64,000 bases of DNA from JAHEEM01 sp036396795 (GTDB lineage Bacteria > Pseudomonadota > Gammaproteobacteria > Steroidobacterales > Rariloculaceae): assembly GCA_036396795.1 (NCBI GenBank), contig DASWKF010000084.1:124001-188000 (forward strand), in the 5' to 3' direction. Of this stretch, positions 1 through 8,693 are shown piece by piece (within the stretch, counting starts at the first letter, position 1; every line of letters begins with the position of its first letter). A program made the position numbers and the translations under genes. A model generated the notes under the pieces. It was given only the letters and a program-made list of their open reading frames with translations, did not search any database and was not told where the DNA came from.

Positions 1-508
1 GGATGGTCTGATCGCCGAGCGTGAGCGTGTCGCCTTCCTCGATGACGATATCCCTGGGCGGGGCGTACTCGCCCAGATCCTCCTCGATCAACTTCCAATC
101 TTCTTCCGCCGCGCCCCACTGCGCGTCGAGGATGTCTTTCAACGCCACCGCGCCCATGTAGTGATCGCGGTGCCCCTGGAGGATCAGGACATATCGGATG
201 TCCGCCGGATCCAGGCCGACCTTGCGGATGTTGCCGAGCAGATATTCGGTGTAGCCGGGCAGATCCCACATCGTATCGATGAGTATGAGGCCCTCGCTCG
301 TGGTCATGACGTGGGCCGCCACCTCGCCCTGGCCGACGAAATACAGATTGTCGAAGATCTGAAACGGCTCGCGCGCCATCTGCGACAGGTCGTTTCTGGG
401 GCTGACACGGCTCGCCTCATACGGCGGGTCGTACTGCGAGGCGGCGACACCGGCCCACAGCAGCAGGCTGAGGCCCGTTAGCATGGTCAGTTTTCGTTGT
501 GTGTGCAT
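1..508 (-). CDS. Metallo-beta-lactamase-fold hydrolase, subclass B3-like, C-terminus beyond window
   Basis: Secreted metallo-beta-lactamase-fold protein; only the first 169 residues lie in the window. A short hydrophobic leader (residues 5-23) suggests Sec export. The region FVGQGEVAAHVMTTSEG followed by LILIDTM is the usual start of the fold, and the zinc motif lies at residues 111-116. There the family's HxHxDH reads QGHRDH, so the first zinc His is Gln111 while H113, D115 and H116 are kept. The same Gln replacement is known from GOB-type B3 enzymes. Start is the ATG at 508; an alternative Met lies eight codons further in. The substrate cannot be told: B3-like enzymes include beta-lactamases, lactonases and other hydrolases. 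Confident of the fold, not of resistance activity. Confidence 0.8.
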   Translation of the reverse strand, partial: MHTQRKLTMLTGLSLLLWAGVAASQYDPPYEASRVSPRNDLSQMAREPFQIFDNLYFVGQGEVAAHVMTTSEGLILIDTMWDLPGYTEYLLGNIRKVGLDPADIRYVLILQGHRDHYMGAVALKDILDAQWGAAEEDWKLIEEDLGEYAPPRDIVIEEGDTLTLGDQTI

Positions 509-533
509 GTTTTTTCTACTCTTGAATAAGGTT

Positions 534-1178
534 CTAGTCGTCGTCGATTTCGCGGATTAGTCTGTCGTTTTCATCCCAATCATAGCGGATCGGGCGCCCG
601 TTCTCGTCGATGAATCGCAGCGCCTGCTGGAACATGCCTTGCGGAGCCGAGCCCGCGGGCACGGTGGCTTCAATGATAAATAGTTGATCTCCATGCAGAT
701 AGATGCCCGCATAGGTTCTCGACCGATCCGCGTTGGTGATCTGCAGCTGATGGCCCGGGACGCGGTCGACGTGGTGCCAGGCGTCATAGGTCACTTCCCC
801 GCCTCGCTGACGAAACTGCCAGGCGGCGTAGTCGACCGAGGCCAGCTTGTCGATTCTCCAATATTCGTAGTTGGTGGGTGAGTCCGCCTCGGTCGTGTTC
901 GTGCGCGCCTCATGAATTGCTCTGGCGTCGCTGTAGTCGATTACGGTGACCGAGTAGTGACGTCCATCGAGGTCGATGGAATGAACCCGCCCCGGGAATA
1001 CGGCGCCGTACTCCGAATCCCAGCTGATCTTGCGAACTTCGGGCTCGCCAGGGAAGATCGTTCTGAACCGGTCTTCATCGCTGACATATTCAGCCCAGGA
1101 CTGCGCCATCGTGGCGCCGATCGGAGCTGTCGCGCCCACACCGAGAGCCAACACGGAAAGCGTCCAGCGTCTTGCCAT
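534..1178 (-). CDS. Secreted protein of unknown function
   Basis: About 214 residues. I place the start at the ATG at 1178 because it begins a typical signal peptide (MARRWTLSVLALGVGA, cleavage near ATMAQS) and follows a GGGGGGATGAG purine run; a longer reading to 1223 adds an unconvincing prefix. The mature protein opens with WAEYVSDEDRFRTIFPGEP, a pattern seen at the N-terminus of small exported proteins in many proteobacteria. No catalytic motif or cysteine pattern is recognisable. It sits 25 bases upstream of the metallo-beta-lactamase-fold gene on the same strand, so the two may be co-transcribed. Function unknown. Confidence 0.65.
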   Translation of the reverse strand: MARRWTLSVLALGVGATAPIGATMAQSWAEYVSDEDRFRTIFPGEPEVRKISWDSEYGAVFPGRVHSIDLDGRHYSVTVIDYSDARAIHEARTNTTEADSPTNYEYWRIDKLASVDYAAWQFRQRGGEVTYDAWHHVDRVPGHQLQITNADRSRTYAGIYLHGDQLFIIEATVPAGSAPQGMFQQALRFIDENGRPIRYDWDENDRLIREIDDD

Positions 1179-1241
1179 CTCATCCCCCCAAATCTCTAGC
1201 AGCTTTGGCGCGGATTCTAGCAAAGAGTTCCAGGACCGGCG

Positions 1242-2774
1242 TCAGGCGTGCTCCATGCCCGGCGCTTCCTCGACGAGCCGGCCGGCCTCGATGCGCATGT
1301 AGCGGTTGAAATGCGCGCCGTTGACGGCGAGGTGAGTGGCGCAGACCAGCTGACTGCCGCGCGCGATGATCTGGTTGAGCTCCCGGGATACCAGCTCCAG
1401 GTTTCTCGGATCCAGGCCCTCCCACGGCTCGTCCAGCAGCAGCACTCTCGGTGAGCGCACGACGGCGCGGGCGATCAGAACTCGGCGGAATTGGCCGTAA
1501 GACAATGCCTTGACGTTCCGCTCCGCCAGCGCCTGCAGATCGAAGGTTTCCAAAAGCTCTTCGACGGTGCGCTTTTCCTCGGGCTTGAGGCGTCGGGTCT
1601 GGCCGATGCTCGAATCGAAGCCCGAGGCGATGCATTGACGCACGTTGGTCGGGTACCAATAGCCGGCTTGGAGCTCGGGTGAAACCCAGGCAACCTGCTT
1701 GCGAAGCGACCAAACGTTCTCGGGGTTCGCGATACCCGGATAGCGCAGCGACCCCCCTTTGGCCGGGCGTAGCTGTCCGTGGAGAAGTCGAAGAAACGTG
1801 CTCTTGCCGGCGCCGTTCGGCCCCGTCAGCTGCCAATGCTCGCCCTCTCGTAATGTCCAGCTGACGTCGGCGAGCGCGCGGCGATGGTCCAACCACACGT
1901 CGGCGTGCTCGATCACGATGAGGGCCGGGGTGTCGCCCGCCGAGTTGCGCTTCGCAGGCGGCGTTTCTTTCAGCGGCGATGGAGCCGGCGTGAGCATCGC
2001 GACCGTCGACGGCGCCCGCGCCTCGGCTGGAACGGGCCCGCGCTCGACGATACGGCCGTGCTCCAGGCGCAGCATGGTGTTCAGCGATGACGGTAGCCCC
2101 ACGGGCTCGTGAAACGAGCAGATGATTGTCGTCTGCCGGCTGAGCTGGTCGATCGTCTCGTCGAGCGCGCGGCGAGAACGCGGATCGAGACCCGCCGCGG
2201 GCTCGTCCAGGATCAGCACGGTCGGCTTGAACGCCAGCCCGCGCGCGATCAATACTCGCCGCTGCTCGCCGCGTGAAAGCTCGAGAAACGGCCGCTCCGC
2301 AAGATGCAGGAGCTTCAGTTGTCTTAACAGCCCGCGAGCGCGGATCCGGTCCGCCGCATTCGTTTGGCGCCGCGGCACGTCCGTTCTCGCCAGACCCGAC
2401 ATCACCACGTCGACGGCATCGAAGTTCCATCCCAGGCGCGTGTACCGATCTTGCAGCTCGTGGCCGACGAGCGTGATTCTCCCGAGTGCTTCGATGGCGT
2501 CGGTCTGCGGCTCGCCGCCGAAGCGGTAGCGGCGTTTCCCTGCACCCGGCGCCGGCCAAAGCGTACCGGCAAGCAACCTCAGAAAACTCGTCTTGCCGCT
2601 GCCGTTGGGCCCTATGACGGCCCAGTGCTCACCGAGCCGCAACTCCCAATTGAGGTCGTGCAGCACCGTCTGTCCGGCAAGCGCGACGTCCACGTGCTCC
2701 AGCGTGATCAGCGGTTGGTCGGTGATGCTTGCGAGGGCCGGCGAGCCCGGGGTTGAGTCGGTCATCGCGGCCAT
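1242..2774 (-). CDS. Duplicated ABC ATPase, ModF-like
   Basis: Soluble ATPase of about 510 residues with two ABC domains and no membrane segment. Domain 1 has Walker A GPNGSGKT (55-62), signature LSRGEQ (166-171), Walker B VLILDEP (186-192) and switch His222. Domain 2 has GPNGAGKS (318-325), LSYGQ (424-428), VLLLDEP (444-450) and His481. A 35-residue Pro/Ala-rich linker joins them. The signature motifs diverge from LSGGQ, as in ModF (PhrA), which has the same tandem layout and length. No permease gene is adjacent, so a molybdate role is inference; translation-factor-type ABC-F proteins are the alternative. Two Met starts (2774, 2765) are possible and neither has a clear ribosome binding site. 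Confidence 0.75.
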   Translation of the reverse strand: MAAMTDSTPGSPALASITDQPLITLEHVDVALAGQTVLHDLNWELRLGEHWAVIGPNGSGKTSFLRLLAGTLWPAPGAGKRRYRFGGEPQTDAIEALGRITLVGHELQDRYTRLGWNFDAVDVVMSGLARTDVPRRQTNAADRIRARGLLRQLKLLHLAERPFLELSRGEQRRVLIARGLAFKPTVLILDEPAAGLDPRSRRALDETIDQLSRQTTIICSFHEPVGLPSSLNTMLRLEHGRIVERGPVPAEARAPSTVAMLTPAPSPLKETPPAKRNSAGDTPALIVIEHADVWLDHRRALADVSWTLREGEHWQLTGPNGAGKSTFLRLLHGQLRPAKGGSLRYPGIANPENVWSLRKQVAWVSPELQAGYWYPTNVRQCIASGFDSSIGQTRRLKPEEKRTVEELLETFDLQALAERNVKALSYGQFRRVLIARAVVRSPRVLLLDEPWEGLDPRNLELVSRELNQIIARGSQLVCATHLAVNGAHFNRYMRIEAGRLVEEAPGMEHA

Positions 2775-2808
2775 TATACCGGCGCCGGTCGGCAGCCACC
2801 TGCGGTTC

Positions 2809-4410
2809 TCAGGGTTGGACAGTCGCGGCGGCGCTCGCGAGCCGCTCGGCGGAGAACGCTGCGTTCTCGCTGTAGTAGCGCACGAACCGCCGGGGCTCTG
2901 CGGCATCGTAGACCTTGAGGTTCTCCGCCCAACGAAACCCTATGCTCTGATAGTTGAGCTCGACGCGAACCTCCAAGGCCGTGCGCGCCTCGCCGAGCGG
3001 TATTCGGTAGCCGATGAGATCCCCGGGTGCCGCGAAATCCTCGTCCGCGGAGGCGTCGCCGTGGACGGCGATATCGACGGCAGCCGTGGCTTTGTCGAAA
3101 CCGCGAGGCAACAGGCGATTGTCCTTGACGTAGCCTACGCCGCTCAGCAGGCCGGTCGTGACGCGGCCGTGCTGATCGACCATGATCGGCTCGAAGATCT
3201 GCACCTGGCTCGAGTCCGAAATCTCCAAATGATGCGGCTCGAAGCGCGCGGCGTCGTCGTCGTTGTCGTTGCCGACGATGGATCCGTCGCTGCGCATCGC
3301 GCCGGACTCGAAAATTACGCCGCCCCGGGCATCGCTGACGGTGACGTGCAGCCAGGCGCGCCGTGACGGGTAGGCGGTGGGCAGCTTGTGGCCCGCGAGG
3401 TTCTCGACGCTGACGGCGAACTCCAGCGTATCGCCCGAGACGCGCATCGCGCCTATCGAGATGCGGGCGCTCTGCGATCCGAGAAATTCACGCGCCTGCT
3501 GGGCCGCTGCCGTAAGCTCCTGCGGAAGCGCCGTGACCCCGAGCTCGGCGCGATACTTGTTGAGCATGCGCAACATGAACGCGTTGGCGCCACGGAATGC
3601 GTGCTGCGAAAAGCCGGGGCGCGGCACGCCGAGCACAGAGCTGATAGGCGTGTCCTGCGGCAGCTCCGGCATATGACAATCCTGGCAGCTTTGCGTCGAC
3701 CGAAAGTCGCTGTGCTGCCATTCCTGATACGGCATTTGCTCCGCGAGCTCGCCGATTACCTCGCCATTGTCGCCGAGGGCCTGCGTATACAGCGTATGAC
3801 AGGTTGCGCAGAACTCCGATTCCTTGAGATGGTCCGCCTGAGTCGGCACGAACTGAGCTGCGGAACGCATGAGCTCGCGATGTCCGAATGCGACGTCGTG
3901 CGGCCCGTAGATTTGCCGCTGTTGCGGCGGCGCTAGGGTGTCGATCCGGAAGCCGCCGTCGAAGCTGTCGTGCTCGCCGAAATTGTCGCTGCGAACCTGG
4001 TGGCATACCGTGCAGGAGACGCCGTCCAACGCCAGCCCGTCGGCGAGACTCTCGAACACCCGCCCTTGTCCGCCGGTGGCCGCGGCGCTGAAGCGCGCCA
4101 TGGGCATGTGACAAGTCGAGCACTTGTCCTCGATGGCAGCTTGCGCTTGCGGGTGATCGAGGATCTCGCGTCTGACGCCGGCCTGCCAATACGGGTCGCG
4201 GGCGGCGTTGGCCATCATCGACGCGCGCCAAGCGTAACCGATCGAGACGTCCTCGCCCGCCGGACTCGTGAGGTTGCTGTGACACGCGATGCATTCCGAC
4301 GATGCGGCGAACAGCGCGACGCCTGCTGCCGGCGCGTCAACGGTTTGCGCGGCGGCGTTGGCGCACAATAGCGTAGCCCAGATCGCCGAGGTCGGCGCCG
4401 CGGCGCGCAT
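2809..4410 (-). CDS. Exported pentaheme c-type cytochrome
   Basis: About 533 residues. After a signal peptide (MRAAAPTSAIWATLLCANAAAQ) the N-terminal half carries five CxxCH haem-binding motifs: CIACH (40-44), CSTCH (97-101), CTVCH (133-137), CATCH (201-205) and CQDCH (242-246). Spacing and surrounding His residues resemble the cytochrome c554/NrfA-like multihaem family. The C-terminal 250 residues contain no haem motif and look like a beta-sandwich. The start ATG shares one base with the stop of the upstream cytochrome-barrel gene (TGATG), so translation is coupled. It probably works in the periplasm as an electron carrier or reductase with that neighbour; the electron donor and acceptor are unknown. 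Confidence 0.8.
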   Translation of the reverse strand: MRAAAPTSAIWATLLCANAAAQTVDAPAAGVALFAASSECIACHSNLTSPAGEDVSIGYAWRASMMANAARDPYWQAGVRREILDHPQAQAAIEDKCSTCHMPMARFSAAATGGQGRVFESLADGLALDGVSCTVCHQVRSDNFGEHDSFDGGFRIDTLAPPQQRQIYGPHDVAFGHRELMRSAAQFVPTQADHLKESEFCATCHTLYTQALGDNGEVIGELAEQMPYQEWQHSDFRSTQSCQDCHMPELPQDTPISSVLGVPRPGFSQHAFRGANAFMLRMLNKYRAELGVTALPQELTAAAQQAREFLGSQSARISIGAMRVSGDTLEFAVSVENLAGHKLPTAYPSRRAWLHVTVSDARGGVIFESGAMRSDGSIVGNDNDDDAARFEPHHLEISDSSQVQIFEPIMVDQHGRVTTGLLSGVGYVKDNRLLPRGFDKATAAVDIAVHGDASADEDFAAPGDLIGYRIPLGEARTALEVRVELNYQSIGFRWAENLKVYDAAEPRRFVRYYSENAAFSAERLASAAATVQP

Positions 4411-5558
4411 CACCAGCCCTCCGTCAGGCCGCCGTCGAACCAATCCCAAAGCAGGTAGAACACGAGCTGCTTGTCTCTGACCGAGGTGTCGGTGACAGGA
4501 ACGCGAACTCCGAAGTTCGCCATGACGTGTTGGCGGACATTGAGGGTGACCTGAAACTGCGGCACGAGATCCCATTGGGCAGCACCGCCGCCGCTCAAGG
4601 TCTTCGCCCCGAGCACTTCGACGATCGGTGTCCAGGCGCGACCGAAGCGTCCCCCGCTGGTCCAGGTTCTGCCGAAGGCAGCCCTGAGCACGAGCTCCTC
4701 GTCGAAACCGGACTCGACTGGGAGCTCCAGCTTGCCTTGGAACTGGACGAACGAATCTTGTGGCAGCAGCTTCGCGTACAACAGATAGGGCTCGAGCACG
4801 GCGGTGCCTTTGCCGAAGCCGCGGTCCTCGTCTCCGGTTGGGAGCACCAGCTCGCCACCTATGCTCAAGATCGATTGCGTCTCGAGGCTGTGACGTATGG
4901 CGTGTTTCAAGGCGAGGGTCAGGTCGCCGATGCCGGATTCCGTGCCGGCGGGCTCCCCGAGATCCGCGCGGGTCCAGGGTAGGCTGATCTCGATCTGGCT
5001 GCGCGGGCCGAAGCGTTGTTCCCAGGTGAAGCGCTGCGTGATCGCGTCGGCGCCCTCGGTGTCGATGGAGGTTCGAACGATGGCCTCGTCCTCGGGGAAG
5101 GCCTTTTCCGTGAACAGTGCTTTGGGAACGTTGAGCTCGCCGCGCGGCCAGTTCGTGTCCGCGCACTGGGTCCGCACATGGTCCAGGGTCCGCTGAATCT
5201 CGTCATCCGACAAGGCTTCGCCGAAAGCCGGCATCTTGCGGTCGAAGCCTCGAGCAGGCCCGCCTTCGTGAATGACGGCGAGCCAGTCGGAATCGGGCTC
5301 GCGCGCGGCGAAGTCGCAGTCGGTGAAATCGGGGACCGCCAGCTCGAAGCCGAGCTGACTGGCTGTCAAGCCGCGACCGTCGGCGCCGTGACAGGCGGCG
5401 CAGGCGGCTTCATAGAGATCATCGCCGTCGGTGCCGAATGACGTTGTGATGCTCGCCTGGGGCGGCTGTCCGTTCGTTTGCGATACCGCCAGCGCGATGC
5501 AGGAAAAAAAGGCGGCAATGAATCCATTCCGCAGAGATACGATCCGCTGGCTAGGCAT
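4410..5558 (-). CDS. Monohaem cytochrome c fused to outer-membrane barrel-like domain
   Basis: 382 residues. A signal peptide (about 1-30) is followed by a class I cytochrome c domain with CAACH at 53-57 and a likely axial Met in RKMPAFG near residue 109. From about residue 160 onward the sequence changes to amphipathic strands such as FGPRSQIEISLPWTR, GGELVLPTGDEDRG and FVQFQGKLELPVE, closely like the phenol-degradation/transporter-type outer-membrane barrel family. The chain ends in LFYLLWDWF-like aromatic strands. A cytochrome and a barrel on one chain, translationally coupled to a pentaheme cytochrome, suggests electron transfer at or across the outer membrane. That role is inference; the two domains are seen directly. 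Confidence 0.75.
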   Translation of the reverse strand: MPSQRIVSLRNGFIAAFFSCIALAVSQTNGQPPQASITTSFGTDGDDLYEAACAACHGADGRGLTASQLGFELAVPDFTDCDFAAREPDSDWLAVIHEGGPARGFDRKMPAFGEALSDDEIQRTLDHVRTQCADTNWPRGELNVPKALFTEKAFPEDEAIVRTSIDTEGADAITQRFTWEQRFGPRSQIEISLPWTRADLGEPAGTESGIGDLTLALKHAIRHSLETQSILSIGGELVLPTGDEDRGFGKGTAVLEPYLLYAKLLPQDSFVQFQGKLELPVESGFDEELVLRAAFGRTWTSGGRFGRAWTPIVEVLGAKTLSGGGAAQWDLVPQFQVTLNVRQHVMANFGVRVPVTDTSVRDKQLVFYLLWDWFDGGLTEGW

Positions 5559-5652
5559 GCGCCGGGCTTGCGATGTTCATTGCGCGGATAGTCTAGCATC
5601 GTCGCCTGACCCCGGTTATTGCGGAATGCCGTAGTGTGGAGGCGAAGCGCTA

Positions 5653-6426
5653 TCAGGTCAGCCGTGACCACGGGAGCAGATAGTCGAGATCGCCGACCAT
5701 GCCGTGCACGGCCGAGATGCGATAGACCTGTTCGAGATTCCGTCGTGTCAAGACGTCTCTCGGAGGACCGTCGGCAATGACCTCGCCCTCACAGAGAAGC
5801 ACCAGGCGATCCGGGTATCGCATCGCGAGGCTCAGGTCGTGAAGCACGGCCAGTACGCCGGTGCCCAGGCGCGCAGTATCTCGCAGGATCTCCATGACGT
5901 GCAACTGGTGATACGGATCCAGGCCTGCAACGGGCTCGTCGGCGAGCAGCAGCGGCGCTTCGACCGCTAGCGCCCGGGCGAGCAGCACCCGGGTTCGCTC
6001 ACCGCCCGAGAGCACCGTGACATTGCGGTCCGCGAGAACGTCCGCGTCGACGGCGTGCATCGCCTTGTCGACCGCACGCATGCTGGATTCCGCCGGCGGG
6101 GAGAATCCGTTGTGGTGAGGATAGCGGCCGAGCGTGACGACCGATCGTGAGGTCAACGGCCACTCGATTCTTCGGTCCTGCGGCAGATAGGCCAGCGCCC
6201 GCGCGCGTTGTCTGCCGCTCATGCGCGAAATCGGCCGGCCGTCGAGCAGCACGCGACCGGCATCCTGCTTTTGCACGCCGACCGCCACCCGCAGCAGCGT
6301 CGACTTGCCGGCGCCGTTGGGTCCAACCAGCCCCACGAGCTCGCCCGGCCGCAGCGTCAACGATACGCGATCGAGTATCGGCCGGGTCGGCCCCGCTACG
6401 CTGATCGCCTCGATCTCGAGATTCAT
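5653..6426 (-). CDS. btuD: Vitamin B12 ABC transporter ATPase
   Basis: 257-residue ATPase of the iron-siderophore/haem/B12 importer class. Walker A GPNGAGKS lies at 35-42, then a Q-loop (LPQDRR), signature LSGGERTRV, Walker B LLLADEP and the switch His in VLHDLSLAMRYPDR. It is the third gene of a binding protein-permease-ATPase operon and starts 7 bases after the permease stop. Assignment to cobalamin rather than iron or haem rests on the cobalamin riboswitch in front of the operon. Cytoplasmic, two copies expected per transporter. Confidence 0.88.
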   Translation of the reverse strand: MNLEIEAISVAGPTRPILDRVSLTLRPGELVGLVGPNGAGKSTLLRVAVGVQKQDAGRVLLDGRPISRMSGRQRARALAYLPQDRRIEWPLTSRSVVTLGRYPHHNGFSPPAESSMRAVDKAMHAVDADVLADRNVTVLSGGERTRVLLARALAVEAPLLLADEPVAGLDPYHQLHVMEILRDTARLGTGVLAVLHDLSLAMRYPDRLVLLCEGEVIADGPPRDVLTRRNLEQVYRISAVHGMVGDLDYLLPWSRLT

Positions 6427-6433
6427 CCCGGCC

Positions 6434-7432
6434 CTAAGAGATATACGCGGTCTTGCTGCGCGTCACCAGATAGAAGAAAAACGGAACTCCGATCAAAGCC
6501 GTTACGACGCCGAGCCTGAGCTCGCTTTGCGTCGCAATCACGCGCACGAGCACGTCGGCGGTCAACAGCAGCGCCGCGCCCCCGAGCGCGCTTGCCGGCA
6601 GCAGGCGGCTCGGCTGATAGCCGACGAGGGGGCGCAACAGATGCGGCACGACCAGGCCGACGAAGCCGATGACGCCGCTGACCGCCGTCGCCGCGCCGAC
6701 GCTGCCGGCGGTGCCCAGCGTGACCAGCCAGCGCAACCGTGACATGTCGATACCGAGGCTGATGGCGGTCTCCGCGCCGAGGCTCAGCGCGTCCAGCGGT
6801 CGTGCGCTCAGCGCCAGCAGGCTCCAGCCGACGACGGTGAACGGAAGCATCAGCCACAAGTGCGTCATGCTGCGGTCGGTGATCGATCCGAGCAGCCAAA
6901 AGACGATCTCCAAGGAAGCGAATGGATTTGGCGACAAAGAAAGTGCCAACGACGTCAACGCTCCGCAGAGGCTCGATATGGCAACGCCCGCAAGAATCAA
7001 AGTCAAGGAGCGGCCCGCATGGGCAAGCGATTGCAGGATCAGCACCGCGATCAGCGACGCGGCGATTGCGAACAGTGGCAGGGTCAGCGGGTAACGCAAC
7101 GACAAGCCGGTATAGATGGCGATGACCGCGCCGAGGGCAGAGGCATTGGAAACGCCGATGATGCCGGGCTCCGCGAGCGGATTGCGCAGATAACCCTGCA
7201 AGCTCGCGCCTGACAGCGCCAGGCTCGCGCCGATCAGCGTCCCCAGCAAGGCTCTCGGTAGCCTGATCTCCCAGAGTATCAGCGAGACCGTGCTCGTCTC
7301 GCCGGATCGCAGCACGGCGATCAATTCGCCGAGACCGATCCCTGAAGGGCCGACCAGCAGCGAGCAAGCGAAAGCGAGCAGCGTCGCCAAGCTCAGACCG
7401 GCAAGTAGGCTCGGGTAAGACCACGCTCTCAC
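6434..7432 (-). CDS. btuC: Vitamin B12 ABC transporter permease (FecCD/BtuC family)
   Basis: Integral membrane permease of about 332 residues with the hydrophobicity of the ten-helix FecCD family. Recognisable segments are GEIRLPRALLGTLIGASLALSGA-like text after the first helix (here WEIRLPRALLGTLIG), QGYLRNPLAEPGIIGVSNASAL, and the late PHLLRPLVGYQPSRLLPASALGGA block that contacts the ATPase. I take GTG at 7432 as the start because it forms a four-base GTGA overlap with the stop of the binding-protein gene and removes an Arg-rich prefix that does not fit the family. Works with the flanking genes in B12 import. Confidence 0.87.
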   Translation of the reverse strand: MRAWSYPSLLAGLSLATLLAFACSLLVGPSGIGLGELIAVLRSGETSTVSLILWEIRLPRALLGTLIGASLALSGASLQGYLRNPLAEPGIIGVSNASALGAVIAIYTGLSLRYPLTLPLFAIAASLIAVLILQSLAHAGRSLTLILAGVAISSLCGALTSLALSLSPNPFASLEIVFWLLGSITDRSMTHLWLMLPFTVVGWSLLALSARPLDALSLGAETAISLGIDMSRLRWLVTLGTAGSVGAATAVSGVIGFVGLVVPHLLRPLVGYQPSRLLPASALGGAALLLTADVLVRVIATQSELRLGVVTALIGVPFFFYLVTRSKTAYIS

Positions 7433-8355
7433 CACCGCGGCTCTTGCCGCGATTCGACGAGCGCCTCGCGGGCGCCGCGCAGCTGCTCGAGCGCGTCGAG
7501 ACTGTGCGGACCGCCGCATAGCCATGCGCTGTCCGGAATGTCTATCTTTGGGGTGTGCTGTAACACCGCGCGAACCGCCGGGTGACGGTGCTGCTCCGAA
7601 GCCAACGCGGGTGGATCGTCCCAAGCGTAGCCCAGATCGACCAGGTCTGGCGCGAGCAGCAATAAGGTCTCCACGCTGATGCGATTCGAAGATTCGAACC
7701 CGAGCCTGTCGCCGGACGTCGATAAGCCGGCGCGGTGAACGATGTCGGCGAGCAGGCCGGTTTGCCCCGTCGTCCAGCCGTTGGCGTCGTAGTTGACGAA
7801 CAACGGCCGCGGTCCGTCGCCGCCATAGGTCAAGCGGCCGAGCTCTTGCTCGAAGTGCCGGGTCAGCGCTTCAGCTCTAGAGGGCTCCTGCAAGACCTCC
7901 CCGAGATGCGCGATGCTCGCGATGACGTCCGTGAGCTGCTCGGCCATGGGCAGCTCGACGACGGCATAACCCAGGCGCCGCAGCACCGCCACGGTCGGGC
8001 GAAAGCCGAAGGCCCCTGTCACGATGAGGTCGGGGTTCAGCGACAGCACCTCCTCGGCGATGCCGTGGTTGAGATGCAGCTCGCCGATCTCATGCGCGAT
8101 CGCCGAGGTTCTGGGATCGGCGGCGATGAACGACAAGGACGCGATGCGCGAGCGACGCGCAATCCGCCACACGAGCTGGTCGGTGCAGACGTTCATCGAA
8201 ACGATGCGTTGCGGCGGCGACGCCGCAAACGCAGAAAGCGAAGCGGTTGCGAGCAATGCGACGCCCGCGATGCGAGCGACCATCGATATCGACGAGAGCC
8301 GTGCGGCGCGTGCCGTCGAGGCTCCGCGTATTGCGATTGGGTCCGCGGCGTCCAC
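7429..8355 (-). CDS. btuF: Periplasmic vitamin B12-binding protein
   Basis: 308-residue class III solute-binding protein. Start is GTG at 8355, seven bases after a strong GGAGG; the ATG at 8283 would give a shorter and more usual signal peptide (MVARIAGVALLATASLSAFA) but lacks a comparable site. The mature part has RIVSMNVCTDQLVWR, LNPDLIVTG and LGYAVVELP, typical of BtuF/FepB proteins, and ends in a helix after HTPKIDIPDSAWLCGGPHSLDAL. First gene of the btuFCD operon, directly downstream of the cobalamin riboswitch, so expression should fall when B12 is abundant. Confidence 0.88.
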   Translation of the reverse strand: MDAADPIAIRGASTARAARLSSISMVARIAGVALLATASLSAFAASPPQRIVSMNVCTDQLVWRIARRSRIASLSFIAADPRTSAIAHEIGELHLNHGIAEEVLSLNPDLIVTGAFGFRPTVAVLRRLGYAVVELPMAEQLTDVIASIAHLGEVLQEPSRAEALTRHFEQELGRLTYGGDGPRPLFVNYDANGWTTGQTGLLADIVHRAGLSTSGDRLGFESSNRISVETLLLLAPDLVDLGYAWDDPPALASEQHRHPAVRAVLQHTPKIDIPDSAWLCGGPHSLDALEQLRGAREALVESRQEPRW

Positions 8356-8432
8356 CGATACACCTCCAGTTCTTCGAGACTGGCGGCTGTCGGGTGAATG
8401 CGGCGGTTTTTCCTAAAGCGATCGCATATCGC

Positions 8433-8454
8433 ACACCGACAGCGCTGCCGGTGT
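8433..8454 (-). other. Hairpin between riboswitch and btuF
   Basis: Inverted repeat ACACCG...CGGTGT with centre AGCGCT; ten of eleven positions pair. It lies 57 bases downstream of the cobalamin aptamer and about 78 bases before the btuF start. No U-tract follows, so it is more likely part of a translational or Rho-linked expression platform than an intrinsic terminator. Confidence 0.4.
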
Positions 8455-8510
8455 CGCCACTGCGGTGTGACCGCTCCGATGAGGTGGCCCGCCCCCCGGA
8501 TGGACGACTC

Positions 8511-8686
8511 GACGGCAGGTCTCCTGGCTTGCGGCTCGCTGCTCGGCCCTTCGCCTTCCCAGGCGCAAACGCCCAGTGGCAGAGATTGAACGGCGAGCTA
8601 GCCGCATACAGTTGCGGGTACAGCCACGGCTTTGAGCGGTCGACGCTTGAACCGTGTTCCCTTTCAAACCCCGAAGGGGTACCGTC
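8511..8686 (-). promoter_or_regulatory. Cobalamin (B12) riboswitch
   Basis: Read on the minus strand, the 5' end has GGTACC...GGGTTTGAAAGGGAAC, then GCCGTGG, CCCGCAACTGTA, GCCACTG, GGGAAGGCG and finally the B12 box AGCCAGGAGACCTGCC (8514-8529). Order and spacing match the AdoCbl-type aptamer. The ends close through GACGG (8682-8686) pairing with CCGTC (8511-8515), the P1 stem. It precedes btuFCD, the expected target. The span 8356-8820 otherwise holds only its promoter, a downstream hairpin and the btuF ribosome binding site. Confidence 0.93.
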
Positions 8687-8693
8687 ACGATTG

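Noticed and set aside
161..481. Plus-strand 106-codon frame at the window start
   Set aside because: Antisense to the metallo-beta-lactamase-fold gene, which has clear motifs and a signal peptide.
2773..2778. Perfect TATAAT at the start of the ModF-like gene
   Set aside because: It overlaps the start codon on the minus strand and has no matching -35; it would need a leaderless transcript from an unusual promoter.
7683..7701. tRNA T-loop-like GATTCGAA...TTCGAACCC sequence
   Set aside because: No acceptor or anticodon stem can be drawn around it, and it lies within btuF coding sequence.
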